Assembly: GCA_934717185.1 (NCBI GenBank)
Contig: CAKUYQ010000015.1
Location: forward strand, 1 to 64,000
From: an uncultured Bacteroidales bacterium
GTDB taxonomy: Bacteria; Bacteroidota; Bacteroidia; Bacteroidales; UBA932
Direction: 5' to 3'
DNA length: 64,000 bases
Below are positions 34,322-43,500 of the stretch, piece by piece. A program made the translations under genes and the position numbers. Positions within the stretch are counted from its first letter, which is position 1; each line of letters starts with the position of its first letter. The notes beneath the pieces were generated by a model. That model did not search any database and was not told the DNA's origin. It saw only the letters and a program-made list of their open reading frames with translations.

Positions 34322-34427
34322 AATAAGCGTTAAAAATAAGTTGGTAAATATTTAGCAGTATTTTTGAGAAAAGAATATAGGCCAAAAAGACAATTAAAGA
34401 TTACCAAGTTATTTTTTTAAGATTACT
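34322..34427 (-). repeat. MITE-like palindromic repeat, copy 3 (short form, 106 bp)
   Basis: Same terminal inverted repeats as copies 1 and 2, but the inner hairpin segment of about 52 bp is missing. The junction TATTTTTGAGAAAAG is the same as in copy 4. Confidence 0.8.
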
Positions 34428-34546
34428 AAATTGTAGGTTACGGAAAGTTCATTATAACAAGACAGGAGTTTGGCTACAGTTATTCAGATTAAAAAAGAGC
34501 AGCCTAAATAAATAGACCGCTCTCAAATATTTTTAAGAAATGTATG

Positions 34547-34587
34547 AAAAAGTAGAAAGTCTATGCTTCTGCAGAATCTACTTTTTT
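34547..34587 (-). terminator. Intrinsic terminator after mutB
   Basis: AAAAAGTAGA pairs with TCTACTTTTT around a 20-nt loop, with a T run on the minus strand. Confidence 0.65.
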
Positions 34588-34599
34588 ATACACTCTTTT

Positions 34600-36729
34600 T
34601 TATTGGAATCTCTGGTTCAACAGCTCCATCAGCTTAACTGCAGCAAAGGCAATAGGGGTACCCGGGCCAAAGATAGCAGCTGCACCGGCTTTGTAAAGAG
34701 CATCGTAATCCTGTGCAGGAATAACACCTCCGGCAACAACAATGATATCCTCTCTACCAAGCTTCTTAAGCTCCTCAACAATCTGAGGGATAAGAGTCTT
34801 GTGACCTGCTGCCAATGAAGATACTCCAACAGCGTGAACATCGTTCTCAACAGCCTGTTTAGCAGCCTCTGCAGGGGTCTGGAACAAAGGTCCCATATCT
34901 ACGTCAAAGCCGCAGTCTGCATAACCTGTTGCAACAACTTTAGCTCCACGGTCGTGACCATCCTGGCCAAGTTTTGCTATCATAATACGTGGCTGACGGC
35001 CCTCTCTCTTGGCAAACTCGGCAACCATCTCTTTAGCTTTCTCAAACTCTGCGTCGTTCTTAACTTCCGATGAGTAAACACCTGTATTCATTCTTATAAC
35101 TGCTTTATAACGTCCTACAACTACCTCGCAAGCATCTGAGATCTCGCCCAATGTTGCACGTGCCTTTGCAGCCTCAACGGCTAACTCAAGCAGGTTACCT
35201 GTCTTGTTCTTAACAGCCTCAGTGATAGCTGCAAGACACTCTTTAACCTTAGCCTCATCTCTATGAGCTCTAAGGTCTTTAAGACGTGCAATCTGCTGCT
35301 CTCTAACTTTGGTGTTATCAATATCAAGAATCTCAATAGGAGCCTCTTTCTCAAGACGGTACTTGTTAATACCAACAATTGTATCATGGCCGGAATCGAT
35401 ACGAGCCTGTTTACGAGCTGCAGCCTCCTCAATTCTAAGTTTAGGAATACCGGTCTCAATAGCTTTGGCCATACCGCCAAGTTTCTCAACCTCCTGAATA
35501 TGAGCCCAAGCTTTATGAGCCAACTCGTTGGTTAGAGACTCTACATAGTATGAACCTGCCCATGGGTCTATTGAACGGCATACATTTGTCTCTTCCTGAA
35601 TATAGATCTGGGTATTACGTGCAATACGTGCAGAGAAATCTGTAGGAAGTGCAATAGCCTCGTCCAAAGCGTTGGTATGAAGAGACTGAGTGTGGCCAAG
35701 AGCCGCTCCCATAGCCTCGATACATGTTCTTGCAACGTTGTTGAACGGATCCTGCTCTGTAAGTGACCAGCCGGATGTCTGGCAGTGTGTTCTAAGTGAC
35801 AATGATTTAGGATTCTGTGGATTAAACTCCTTAACAATCTTAGCCCACAACATTCTTGCTGCACGCATCTTGGCAATCTCCATAAAGTGATTCATACCAA
35901 TAGCCCAGAAGAATGACAAACGCGGAGCAAACGCATCAACAGAGATACCGGCTTTAATACCTGTTCTCAAATACTCAAGACCATCTGCCAACGTATAAGC
36001 CATCTCTATATCGTTGGTTGCACCTGCCTCCTGCATGTGATAACCTGAGATTGAGATAGAGTTGAACTTAGGCATATATTTAGATGTGAACGCAAATATA
36101 TCACCAATGATTCTCATTGAGAATTCAGGTGGATAGATATATGTGTTACGAACCATGAACTCCTTTAGAATATCGTTCTGGATTGTACCTGCCATCTCCT
36201 CTAATTTTGCACCCTGCTCCAATCCTGCAACAATATAGAATGCCATAATAGGAAGAACGGCACCATTCATTGTCATTGAGACAGACATTTTGTTAAGAGG
36301 AATCTGGTCAAACAGAATCTTCATATCCTCAACAGAGCAGATACTAACACCGGCTTTTCCAACATCGCCAACTACTCTTGGGTGGTCTGCATCGTATCCT
36401 CTGTGTGTAGCAAGGTCGAACGCAACAGAAAGTCCCTTCTGACCTGCAGCAAGGTTTCTTCTGTAGAATGCGTTAGACTCCTCTGCTGTAGAGAAACCTG
36501 CATATTGTCTGATAGTCCAAGGTTTCTGAACATACATTGTACTGTATGGTCCTCTTAGGAAAGGAGCCACACCTGCTGCATAATGCAAGTGCTCCATACC
36601 CTCAAGATCAGCCTCGGAATAATTTGTCTTTACATCAATCCTTTCGGGTGTATGCCAAGTGCTGTTCTTAAGCACCTCTTCGCATGCATTGCCGTCTGTA
36701 TATTTTATATCTGAAAATTTAGGACGCAT
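34600..36729 (-). CDS. mutB: Methylmalonyl-CoA mutase large (catalytic) subunit
   Basis: A 709-residue B12-dependent mutase. The N-terminal (beta/alpha)8 barrel holds [20 protein letters not shown] (substrate contacts, about 82-101) and the glutamate-rich EEAGTTDD-free catalytic core; the C-terminal Rossmann domain (about 575-709) carries the DGHDRG base-off cobalamin signature in [15 protein letters not shown]. It interconverts succinyl-CoA and (R)-methylmalonyl-CoA, on the path to propionate in these anaerobes. mutA precedes it by 43 bases and the pair ends at a terminator. Epimerase and decarboxylase genes are not in the window. Confidence 0.97.
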   Translation of the reverse strand: MRPKFSDIKYTDGNACEEVLKNSTWHTPERIDVKTNYSEADLEGMEHLHYAAGVAPFLRGPYSTMYVQKPWTIRQYAGFSTAEESNAFYRRNLAAGQKGLSVAFDLATHRGYDADHPRVVGDVGKAGVSICSVEDMKILFDQIPLNKMSVSMTMNGAVLPIMAFYIVAGLEQGAKLEEMAGTIQNDILKEFMVRNTYIYPPEFSMRIIGDIFAFTSKYMPKFNSISISGYHMQEAGATNDIEMAYTLADGLEYLRTGIKAGISVDAFAPRLSFFWAIGMNHFMEIAKMRAARMLWAKIVKEFNPQNPKSLSLRTHCQTSGWSLTEQDPFNNVARTCIEAMGAALGHTQSLHTNALDEAIALPTDFSARIARNTQIYIQEETNVCRSIDPWAGSYYVESLTNELAHKAWAHIQEVEKLGGMAKAIETGIPKLRIEEAAARKQARIDSGHDTIVGINKYRLEKEAPIEILDIDNTKVREQQIARLKDLRAHRDEAKVKECLAAITEAVKNKTGNLLELAVEAAKARATLGEISDACEVVVGRYKAVIRMNTGVYSSEVKNDAEFEKAKEMVAEFAKREGRQPRIMIAKLGQDGHDRGAKVVATGYADCGFDVDMGPLFQTPAEAAKQAVENDVHAVGVSSLAAGHKTLIPQIVEELKKLGREDIIVVAGGVIPAQDYDALYKAGAAAIFGPGTPIAFAAVKLMELLNQRFQ

Positions 36730-36772
36730 AATTATTCAACTTTTAAAAATTCTTATTTCTCCCGCACAAATC

Positions 36773-38638
36773 TTACTTAATACCCAATTTAGCCTGATAA
36801 TCTTCCAAAGTATGAAGAACATTGCTTCTTACACTAATGAAGTTCTCAATTCCTTTAGCCATAAGATCCTCTTTGCAAGCAGGATCACCGGCAACTACTA
36901 CAATAGCCTTGTCACCAACAAGCTGAGCAATCTGTGGAACTGCATCTGCATACTCATCATCAGAAGAGCAAGCTACAACTATATCTGCACCTGCCTCTAA
37001 AGCAGCCTTAACACCCTCTTCAATATTTGCGAAACGGTTGTTGTCAACTACCTTGAAACCGGCAACGGCAAAGAAGTTACAAGCGAACTGTGCTCTTGCA
37101 CGGCACATTGCCAAGTTACCGTATGTAACCATGAATGCCATAGGTCTCTTACCACTCTTCTCTGTTCTAAGTCTCATAGCCTCAAATGGTTGAGCACCTC
37201 TATACTGAATAAGCGGTTCACCTATCATCTCGCCCTCCTTAACTGCAGGCGCAGGTTTGGTAGCAATCTCTACGGTAACCTCTTTAGGTGCAACCTCGTT
37301 GAAATTAGGATATTGGTTTGTACCAAGGATGGTCTCTTTTCTTGTCTCAATATTCTTGTCTCTCTTGGCAGCAGACTCTTTGATTGCTGTTTGAATGTAA
37401 CCCTCTTTGAAAGCTGCTACATAACCACCAAGCTCCTCAACCTTCTTGAACAGATTCCAAGCAGCCTCTGCTATAGATTGAGTAAGTGTTTCAACATAGT
37501 ATGAACCTGCAGCAGGATCTACCACTTTGTCAAAATGAGACTCCTCTTTAAGGATAATCTGTACATTTCTTGCTATACGGTTGCTAAACTCGTTTGGCTC
37601 TCTGTATGAGAAATCAAATGGAAGAACCTCCAAGGAATCAACACCTGCAATAGCAGCACTCATAGCCTCTGTTGTTCCTCTTAGCATATTTACGTATGAA
37701 TCGTAAACTGTCTGGTTCCATCTGCTTGTAACAGCATGAATCTTCATCTTCTCTGCACAAAGCTCTTTAGCACCGTAATCTTTTACGATATTTGCCCAAA
37801 GCATTCTTGCTGCACGGAATTTTGCTATCTCCATAAAATATGTAGAACTTACAGCAAAAGTAAACTGTATTCTATCTGCTGCCTCATCTGCAGACAAGCC
37901 TGCATCTGTAAGAACACTCAAATACTCACTACCCATAGCAAGGCCAAAACCAAGCTCCTGAGATATTGTGGAACCGGCATCATTAAGAGCGTAAGCCTCA
38001 ACACCTATAACTCTTACTTTAGGATAATCTTTAACTGCATCTACAACAGCCTTAACATTAGCCAATGATTTATCTGAACAGAACTTGCCATGTTTGTTAA
38101 GACCGCGAAGAGGGTCGTAATCAAAAGTTGCTCTAAGCTCTGCAGGTTTAACCCCCTGCTCCTTAGCTACAGCCAAAAATGAATTGATGATCTCAACTGT
38201 TGCGCAGCAGCAACCCTCAAAGTTTACCTGAACCTTGTTAAGGTCTATGCCCTTTAGAAGGGTCTCCATCTCAGCCTTTGAAATAGGCTGCTTGCCGTTA
38301 ATACAGAAGCCAACAGTCTCAACACCCTTCTTAAGACCGTCAACAGCCTGTGCGTTAGCCTCTGCGTAATTGCCCTCACAAGCACAGTAGTCCTGACGAA
38401 TCTGCCAGTTGTTATCATCTTTTGTACCCCTTACAAATGGGAAAGTTCCTGGCTCAGAACCCATATGTTTTACATTCTTAAGGTCTTCCTCACGGTAATA
38501 AGGACGAACCGAAAAACCGTCTTGTGTCCTCCATACAAGTTTTTTCTCGTAGTCGGCACCCTTAAGATCCTTTGTAATCACCTCTTCCCATTGCTGGGTA
38601 GATACCGGTGGAAACTCAGCAAATAATTTTTCTGCCAT
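36773..38638 (-). CDS. mutA: Methylmalonyl-CoA mutase small subunit
   Basis: A 621-residue paralogue of the large subunit that forms the heterodimer. The N-terminal region (FPPVSTQQWEEVITKDLKG, VWRTQDGFSVRPYY) and barrel are conserved, and the C-terminal cobalamin-like domain (about 500-621) lacks the DxHxxG motif, as expected for the non-catalytic subunit. It is first in the mutA-mutB operon. A -7 box on the minus strand (TAAATTTG, plus 38726-38733) lies about 90 bases before the start. Confidence 0.96.
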   Translation of the reverse strand: MAEKLFAEFPPVSTQQWEEVITKDLKGADYEKKLVWRTQDGFSVRPYYREEDLKNVKHMGSEPGTFPFVRGTKDDNNWQIRQDYCACEGNYAEANAQAVDGLKKGVETVGFCINGKQPISKAEMETLLKGIDLNKVQVNFEGCCCATVEIINSFLAVAKEQGVKPAELRATFDYDPLRGLNKHGKFCSDKSLANVKAVVDAVKDYPKVRVIGVEAYALNDAGSTISQELGFGLAMGSEYLSVLTDAGLSADEAADRIQFTFAVSSTYFMEIAKFRAARMLWANIVKDYGAKELCAEKMKIHAVTSRWNQTVYDSYVNMLRGTTEAMSAAIAGVDSLEVLPFDFSYREPNEFSNRIARNVQIILKEESHFDKVVDPAAGSYYVETLTQSIAEAAWNLFKKVEELGGYVAAFKEGYIQTAIKESAAKRDKNIETRKETILGTNQYPNFNEVAPKEVTVEIATKPAPAVKEGEMIGEPLIQYRGAQPFEAMRLRTEKSGKRPMAFMVTYGNLAMCRARAQFACNFFAVAGFKVVDNNRFANIEEGVKAALEAGADIVVACSSDDEYADAVPQIAQLVGDKAIVVVAGDPACKEDLMAKGIENFISVRSNVLHTLEDYQAKLGIK

Positions 38639-38780
38639 ATCGTTTTATTATTAATAAATTTTGTTGTGTATGTTCTTATTTGTAAAAGCAGCCAACATCC
38701 GTAGTTTCTGCCTTAAAATATCGCGCAAATTTAGGCAATTAATGTTAATTAAGCTAATATTTACGCTATTATATATAGCC

Positions 38781-38815
38781 AAAAGAGATAACCAACCTAA
38801 TGGCTATCTCTTTTT
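38781..38815 (-). terminator. Intrinsic terminator after hutU
   Basis: AAAAGAGATA pairs with TATCTCTTTT, with three more inner pairs; it lies 10 bases past the hutU stop. Confidence 0.75.
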
Positions 38816-38824
38816 AACTGAATA

Positions 38825-40903
38825 CTATATTATACTATCGATCAAAGAATCATCTGCTATGTTAGGTATGGTAACCTTTAGGCCCGGAGTACGTTCCATC
38901 TCTCTCTCAATGGCAAACATTGCCCCTTTGTTACGGGCCCAGCTCCTTCTTGCAATACCATTGTTAACATCCCAAAGAAGCATATTCCTTATTCTTCTGT
39001 CTGCATCGTCAGATCCATCTATAACCATTCCAAAGCCACCGTTCATAACCTCTCCCCAGCCTACGCCGCCGCCGTTGTGGATAGATACCCAAGTAGCTCC
39101 GCGGAACGAGTCTCCAATCACATTTTGTACCGCCATATCTGCGGTGTATGAGGAGCCGTCATAGATATTCGATGTCTCTCTGTATGGAGAGTCTGTTCCC
39201 GACACATCATGATGGTCTCTTCCAAGCACTATAGGTGCCTTTACCTTACCCTCTCTTATTGCCTTGTTCATTGCAAGAGCAATCTTTATCCTACCCTCGG
39301 AATCGGCATATAGGATACGGGCCTGCGAACCAACCACCAACCTATTCTTTCCGGCCTCCTTAATCCAGTGTATATTGTCGGCGAGCTGCGGTTTTATCTC
39401 ATGAGGAGCATCCTTCATTATCTCCTCCAAAACATCCGTTGCAAGCTTGTCTGTATATGCAAGGTCATCCGGATCGCAAGAGGTGCAAACCCATCTGTAA
39501 GGGCCAAATCCGTAATCGAAGAACAGAGGCCCCATAATATCCTGAACGTATGAAGGATACCTAAATTTACGTATTTTCTCCGTGTCTATTGTGTTTGCAT
39601 CCATACCCGGGTTGAATATATCTGCACCTGCACGAGACGACTCCAACAAGAATGCATTACCGTAATCAAAGAAGTACATCCCTTTGGCTGCCAATTTATT
39701 AATTGCCGCAACCTGTCTCCTCAAAGACTCCTTGACAGCCTCTTTAAACCTTTCGGGGTCCTCTGCCATCATTCTCTTGCTCTCCTCAAATGAATAGCCT
39801 ACAGGGTAGTAGCCGCCTGCCCAAGGGTTATGAAGCGATGTCTGGTCCGATCCCAAATCCACATGAACCTCATCCTTTGCAAGTCTCTCCCACAAATCCA
39901 CTATGTTTCCATGATATGCCAATGACACGGCCTCTTTTGCAGCTACCGCCTTTTTGATTCTTACAAGCAGGCTGTCCAAATCTTCATAAACCTCATCTAC
40001 CCATCCCTGCGAATATCTTGTCTGTATCGCCTTCTCGTTAACCTCAGCCACAACACCAACAACACCGGCAATTACAGCCGCCTTAGGTTGTGCTCCGCTC
40101 ATTCCGCCAAGTCCGCTGCTCACAAACAGCTTGCCTCTCAAATCCTCCGGTTTAATCTTGGCAAAATCTTGTATATCAAACTCTTTTCCCATATTTTGCA
40201 GAATCTGCTTGCGTGCACCGTTAAGGATGGTAATTGTTGTACCGTGCACAATACCCTGAGGCCCTATATACATAAACGAACCTGCTGTCATCTGCCCGTA
40301 CTGAGAAACACCCATTGCATTAAAACGCTCCCAATCATCCTGTTTAGAGTAGTTTGGAATTACCATACCATTGGTTATTACCAACCTTGGAGCATTCTTG
40401 TGAGACGGGAAAAGCCCAAGAGGGTTGCCGCTGTAAAGCACAAGTGTCTGCTCATCTGTCATCTCGGACAGATACTTCATTGTAAGTCTGTATTGTGCCC
40501 AATTCTGGAATGCGGCACCGTTTCCTCCGTATGTGATAAGTTCATGCGGGTGTTGGGCAACAGCCTTGTCCAAGTTGTTGCTTATCATAAGCATTATGGC
40601 TGCCGCCTGCTCGCTTTTATGAGGAAAATCGTTTATGTTTCTGGCATGCATCTCATAAGATGGGCGATACCTGTACATATAGATACGTCCGTAATCATGC
40701 AGCTCGCGGGCAAACTCCTTTGCCAAGAATTCATGTTGCTCCTTTGGGAAATATCTTAATGCATTCTTAAGAGCTAACCTCTTCTGCTCCTTTGTTAGAA
40801 TATCCTTTCTTTTTGGGGCATGGTTCACTGTTGTATCGTACGGTTGCGCATCCGGAATCTGTGCCGGAATACCTTCGCACACCAAGGTCTTAAAATCTTT
40901 CAT
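38825..40903 (-). CDS. hutU: Urocanate hydratase
   Basis: A 692-residue urocanase, longer than the roughly 555-residue proteobacterial enzyme but normal for the long form found in Bacteroidota. Conserved blocks are ITYGGNGAAFQNWAQYRL (about 122-139), GLFPSHKNAPRLVITNGM, SSGLGGMSGAQPKAA (NAD-binding, about 267-281) and NGGGVGWGEVMNGGFG near residue 620. It converts urocanate to imidazolonepropionate in histidine degradation. The other hut genes are not next to it. The -7 box on the minus strand is TATTTTTG (plus 40934-40941). Confidence 0.97.
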   Translation of the reverse strand: MKDFKTLVCEGIPAQIPDAQPYDTTVNHAPKRKDILTKEQKRLALKNALRYFPKEQHEFLAKEFARELHDYGRIYMYRYRPSYEMHARNINDFPHKSEQAAAIMLMISNNLDKAVAQHPHELITYGGNGAAFQNWAQYRLTMKYLSEMTDEQTLVLYSGNPLGLFPSHKNAPRLVITNGMVIPNYSKQDDWERFNAMGVSQYGQMTAGSFMYIGPQGIVHGTTITILNGARKQILQNMGKEFDIQDFAKIKPEDLRGKLFVSSGLGGMSGAQPKAAVIAGVVGVVAEVNEKAIQTRYSQGWVDEVYEDLDSLLVRIKKAVAAKEAVSLAYHGNIVDLWERLAKDEVHVDLGSDQTSLHNPWAGGYYPVGYSFEESKRMMAEDPERFKEAVKESLRRQVAAINKLAAKGMYFFDYGNAFLLESSRAGADIFNPGMDANTIDTEKIRKFRYPSYVQDIMGPLFFDYGFGPYRWVCTSCDPDDLAYTDKLATDVLEEIMKDAPHEIKPQLADNIHWIKEAGKNRLVVGSQARILYADSEGRIKIALAMNKAIREGKVKAPIVLGRDHHDVSGTDSPYRETSNIYDGSSYTADMAVQNVIGDSFRGATWVSIHNGGGVGWGEVMNGGFGMVIDGSDDADRRIRNMLLWDVNNGIARRSWARNKGAMFAIEREMERTPGLKVTIPNIADDSLIDSII

Positions 40904-40933
40904 ATATAGCTATAAATTGTTTTCTTTTTGTTA

Positions 40934-40941
40934 CAAAAATA
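40934..40941 (-). promoter_or_regulatory. -7 box of hutU (TATTTTTG)
   Basis: An exact TAnnTTTG on the minus strand, 31 bases before the start codon. No clear -33 element. Confidence 0.45.
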
Positions 40942-40953
40942 GTATAAAAAGTT

Positions 40954-40993
40954 AAAAGCTGCGAGACTTTCTCACAAAATCTCGCAGCTTTTT
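40954..40993 (-). terminator. Intrinsic terminator after the first PCMD lipoprotein gene
   Basis: AAAAGCTGCGAGA pairs perfectly with TCTCGCAGCTTTT around a 13-nt loop, with A and T flanks on both sides. Confidence 0.85.
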
Positions 40994-41014
40994 ATCATTA
41001 TATGCCATAATGGT

Positions 41015-42556
41015 CTAATACACTAATTCAAACTCATCTACATAGAGCACCGTTCCGTTTCCTCCTGTAAAATAATCCCCATAACGGCTGGCTGCAGCAA
41101 CTATAAGGATATGAGTAGGTTTGCGTGTAAGGCTCTTATAATTGAGCTTAATCTCAAACTCCTTGTACTTGTCGCCCGTAGCGGTATCATCCAACAGATT
41201 GCCAACAGCTATTATACCGGGGTCATTATCAAGATCCAATAAAGTCTTTGTTGAGGTATTAATGGTAAATGTCTTGCCCCAATCGGCAAGGACAACATAT
41301 ATATGGCACTGGTCGTTCCTGCCCTCTAAATGCAGATATGGTTCTTTGACCTTGTCTATTTTTGCCGGAGTATAATTGTAGTACCCCTTGAGAGCCTTAG
41401 GTCTGCCTGTAAACGGCACTCCAAAAGCAAGCTCCGCCCCTACCCCAATTGTCTTTACATATTTGCCTGTATAGATACTCCCGGCAGCAAGCACGCCAAA
41501 GACCGTTGTGGAAGCAAGTTTTGCAGCCTTGCCCTTAACCACAAATATCTCCTCCGGTGAGGTTGGATTTTTAGAACCCACAGTATTTGCACCGCGGTTT
41601 CCGCTATCCCAAAAATAGTTGGCAGATGTAAGATCGGCATTTGGATACCAACTCTTCCCCTCCATAATCCAGTTATCAAAATTAAGATTTGGAACAGTAG
41701 GGGCAGCCTCTGTTGTAAAGCTCTTTGTCTCACCAAAGTTTTCACCTTGTGCCGCCCTGTATTCATAATTTGTCTGCGGAACCAGCCCCTCCAATGAGGC
41801 TGAGAATGAGCCTCCACTAACAGTTACATCATTGTAATCTGTCCATGCAGCCTGCCCTGCAACCCTGTACTGGAAATACGGAGCAGAACCACCGCTCTTG
41901 CATGTACCATCTACCAACGCATGCTTTGCAAAAGCATTGGCAGCACCGGTAGATATTGTAACCTTTGATTTCACCAAACGTATCATCCAAGTTGTAGAGA
42001 CTCCATTAAATGTGGAGACAAACATTTTTGGAAGAGAAAAACCTGTAACAGTGTAAGGATCAGGAGTAATAACCTCACCCTCAGGCCCAAGTTTTATATC
42101 CAAGATCTTTGTATTGAACAGATCCTGGTTGCTTGCAACAGAGACAAGGATAAGCTTTGCATCTGCATCTATTATAGCCTCGCCAACCTGATTCTCCACC
42201 TTTATATATCTCTTTATTGTCTGTGTGGCAGACAAGGTCCATGTATAATCCTGATACGTACTTAATGTATATGTAAGAGGAGAACTCAGATCTATAATCG
42301 CCTCCGGCTCCGGAGTGACAACAGCATCATTTGATACCTCAAACCTCAAAAGCCTTACCTTAGACAGATTTACAGAATCCGCCATCTCAAAAGTCACCGT
42401 ACGCGCTGTTTCATCTATCGTTTTTGAGATCTGTCCCCTAACCTCAATCTCTGTAATTGCAGCCTTGATCGTTGGGTATGGAATATCATTCTTAATGCAC
42501 CCTGCAAAAAGCAGAAGCGCAAAGAACAAACCTATATTTTTCTTTTGCATACTCAA
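41015..42556 (-). CDS. PCMD-domain lipoprotein
   Basis: A 513-residue lipoprotein. Signal peptide with lipobox LFAGC (Cys at about 20). Residues about 30-230 contain two Ig-like segments resembling those of surface glycan-binding lipoproteins. About 230-290 is a fibronectin type III-like segment ending in NYEYRAAQGENFGETKSFTTEA. About 295-513 is the putative carbohydrate metabolism domain (PCMD), with NFDNWIMEGKSWYPN, FWDSGNRGAN, GVPFTGRPKALKGYYNYTP and a final VLYVDEFELVY. It is the most distal gene of the 49.1-41.0 kb array and strongly resembles the 703-residue member over the last 220 residues. It is probably on the cell surface; the ligand is unknown. Confidence 0.82.
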   Translation of the reverse strand: MSMQKKNIGLFFALLLFAGCIKNDIPYPTIKAAITEIEVRGQISKTIDETARTVTFEMADSVNLSKVRLLRFEVSNDAVVTPEPEAIIDLSSPLTYTLSTYQDYTWTLSATQTIKRYIKVENQVGEAIIDADAKLILVSVASNQDLFNTKILDIKLGPEGEVITPDPYTVTGFSLPKMFVSTFNGVSTTWMIRLVKSKVTISTGAANAFAKHALVDGTCKSGGSAPYFQYRVAGQAAWTDYNDVTVSGGSFSASLEGLVPQTNYEYRAAQGENFGETKSFTTEAAPTVPNLNFDNWIMEGKSWYPNADLTSANYFWDSGNRGANTVGSKNPTSPEEIFVVKGKAAKLASTTVFGVLAAGSIYTGKYVKTIGVGAELAFGVPFTGRPKALKGYYNYTPAKIDKVKEPYLHLEGRNDQCHIYVVLADWGKTFTINTSTKTLLDLDNDPGIIAVGNLLDDTATGDKYKEFEIKLNYKSLTRKPTHILIVAAASRYGDYFTGGNGTVLYVDEFELVY

Positions 42557-42588
42557 AATTTTAATTTCTTAACTCAACAAAACGCCAA

Positions 42589-43398
42589 TTAGTTATTCAT
42601 AGAAACCGCTCTCCTTTTCAGAGGATTCAGATACGGAATATGGAACGAAATACCTATGTTAATAGAGAAGATATTCACCTTAAAATTAACACTGCTCTTC
42701 TCAAAATAGCCTTTGTAGATCTGATCCCTTGTCTGCGAATACTTCTTATAGTTAAATCCCAACACATTTACAGATGCCTCAACAGCCACCTCGTTTGTTA
42801 TGAACGCCAACAACCCCGGAGTAAGGCCAAGTTCCATCTCAAAAATATTCTGAAAGGTACCTGTAAGGTCATCGTTGCTTCCCGACAAAACCTTCCCTTG
42901 TCCGCCGCCAAAACCCAACCGAACCTCATTGAAAAGACCAAACCGCTTGCTGTTGCCAAGGCTCATATAGTTCCTCATAATCAGAGCCCCTGTATACACA
43001 TGCTGGAGAGAATAGTAGTCATTTACGTTAAAATCAAGATCATCATTAATCTTTAGGTTAAGTTTGTCCAATCTCAAAAGAGATCTCCTGTAGGAAAACC
43101 TGCCGCCAATGCACAAATTATCCTTTACAAAATAGCCGAAATAAGGGCTTACCGTAAAGGAATAACTGTCGCCGGAAATATTTTCCATTACAATAAACTT
43201 AAAATCATCTGCAGTATACTGATTATAGGAGAATGAACCACCCATAAGCCACTGCCCTTTTGGAATAAACGTAGATTGCTTTATCCCCCTGTCTATCTCC
43301 CTCTTGTTAATGGACGGCAGTCCTTCATTCTGTGCAAGCGTCAAAAAAGGCACTGCCATAAGCGCCACAAACAGCGCCAGAATGTTTAATTTCTTCAT
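42589..43398 (-). CDS. Outer-membrane beta-barrel protein of the lipoprotein array
   Basis: About 269 residues from the ATG at 43398, chosen because it starts MKKLNILALFVALMAVPFLT and because the -7 box at 43423-43430 would otherwise overlap the coding start at 43425. The signal peptide ends at TLAQN. The rest has alternating strands (WLMGGSFSYNQYTADDF, YSFTVSPYFGYFV, LCIGGRFSYRRSL, NIGISFHIPYL), consistent with a 10- to 12-stranded barrel. It lies between two PCMD lipoprotein genes on the same strand and is probably co-transcribed with the 513-residue one. It may be a partner or an export channel; this is inference. Confidence 0.78.
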   Translation of the reverse strand: MKKLNILALFVALMAVPFLTLAQNEGLPSINKREIDRGIKQSTFIPKGQWLMGGSFSYNQYTADDFKFIVMENISGDSYSFTVSPYFGYFVKDNLCIGGRFSYRRSLLRLDKLNLKINDDLDFNVNDYYSLQHVYTGALIMRNYMSLGNSKRFGLFNEVRLGFGGGQGKVLSGSNDDLTGTFQNIFEMELGLTPGLLAFITNEVAVEASVNVLGFNYKKYSQTRDQIYKGYFEKSSVNFKVNIFSINIGISFHIPYLNPLKRRAVSMNN

Positions 43399-43422
43399 CT
43401 TAATCATTGTTATAATACCCTG

Positions 43423-43430
43423 CAAATATA
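43423..43430 (-). promoter_or_regulatory. -7 box of the barrel gene (TATATTTG)
   Basis: An exact TAnnTTTG on the minus strand, 25 bases before the ATG at 43398, right behind the terminator formed by the 11-mer pair. Confidence 0.5.
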
Positions 43431-43437
43431 TAAAAAA

Positions 43438-43471
43438 TTGTCGGGAAGAAATTTAATACCCTTCCCGACAA
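43438..43471 (-). terminator. Terminator built from an inverted pair of the 11-mer
   Basis: TTGTCGGGAAG (43438-43448) and CTTCCCGACAA (43461-43471) form an 11-bp perfect stem with a 12-nt loop, followed on the minus strand by six T residues. It ends the 46.9-43.5 kb lipoprotein transcript. Confidence 0.85.
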
Positions 43472-43500
43472 AAAATATATAATTAAATCATCTGTCTTCT

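Larger units (their letters stand above)
34085..34599. other. Intergenic region upstream of the TonB receptor gene
   Basis: AT-rich sequence that holds palindromic repeat copy 3 (34322-34427) and the mutB terminator (34547-34587). Near 34123 there is an almost-consensus -7 box for the receptor (TTACTTTG on the minus strand). I see no gene. Confidence 0.5.
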
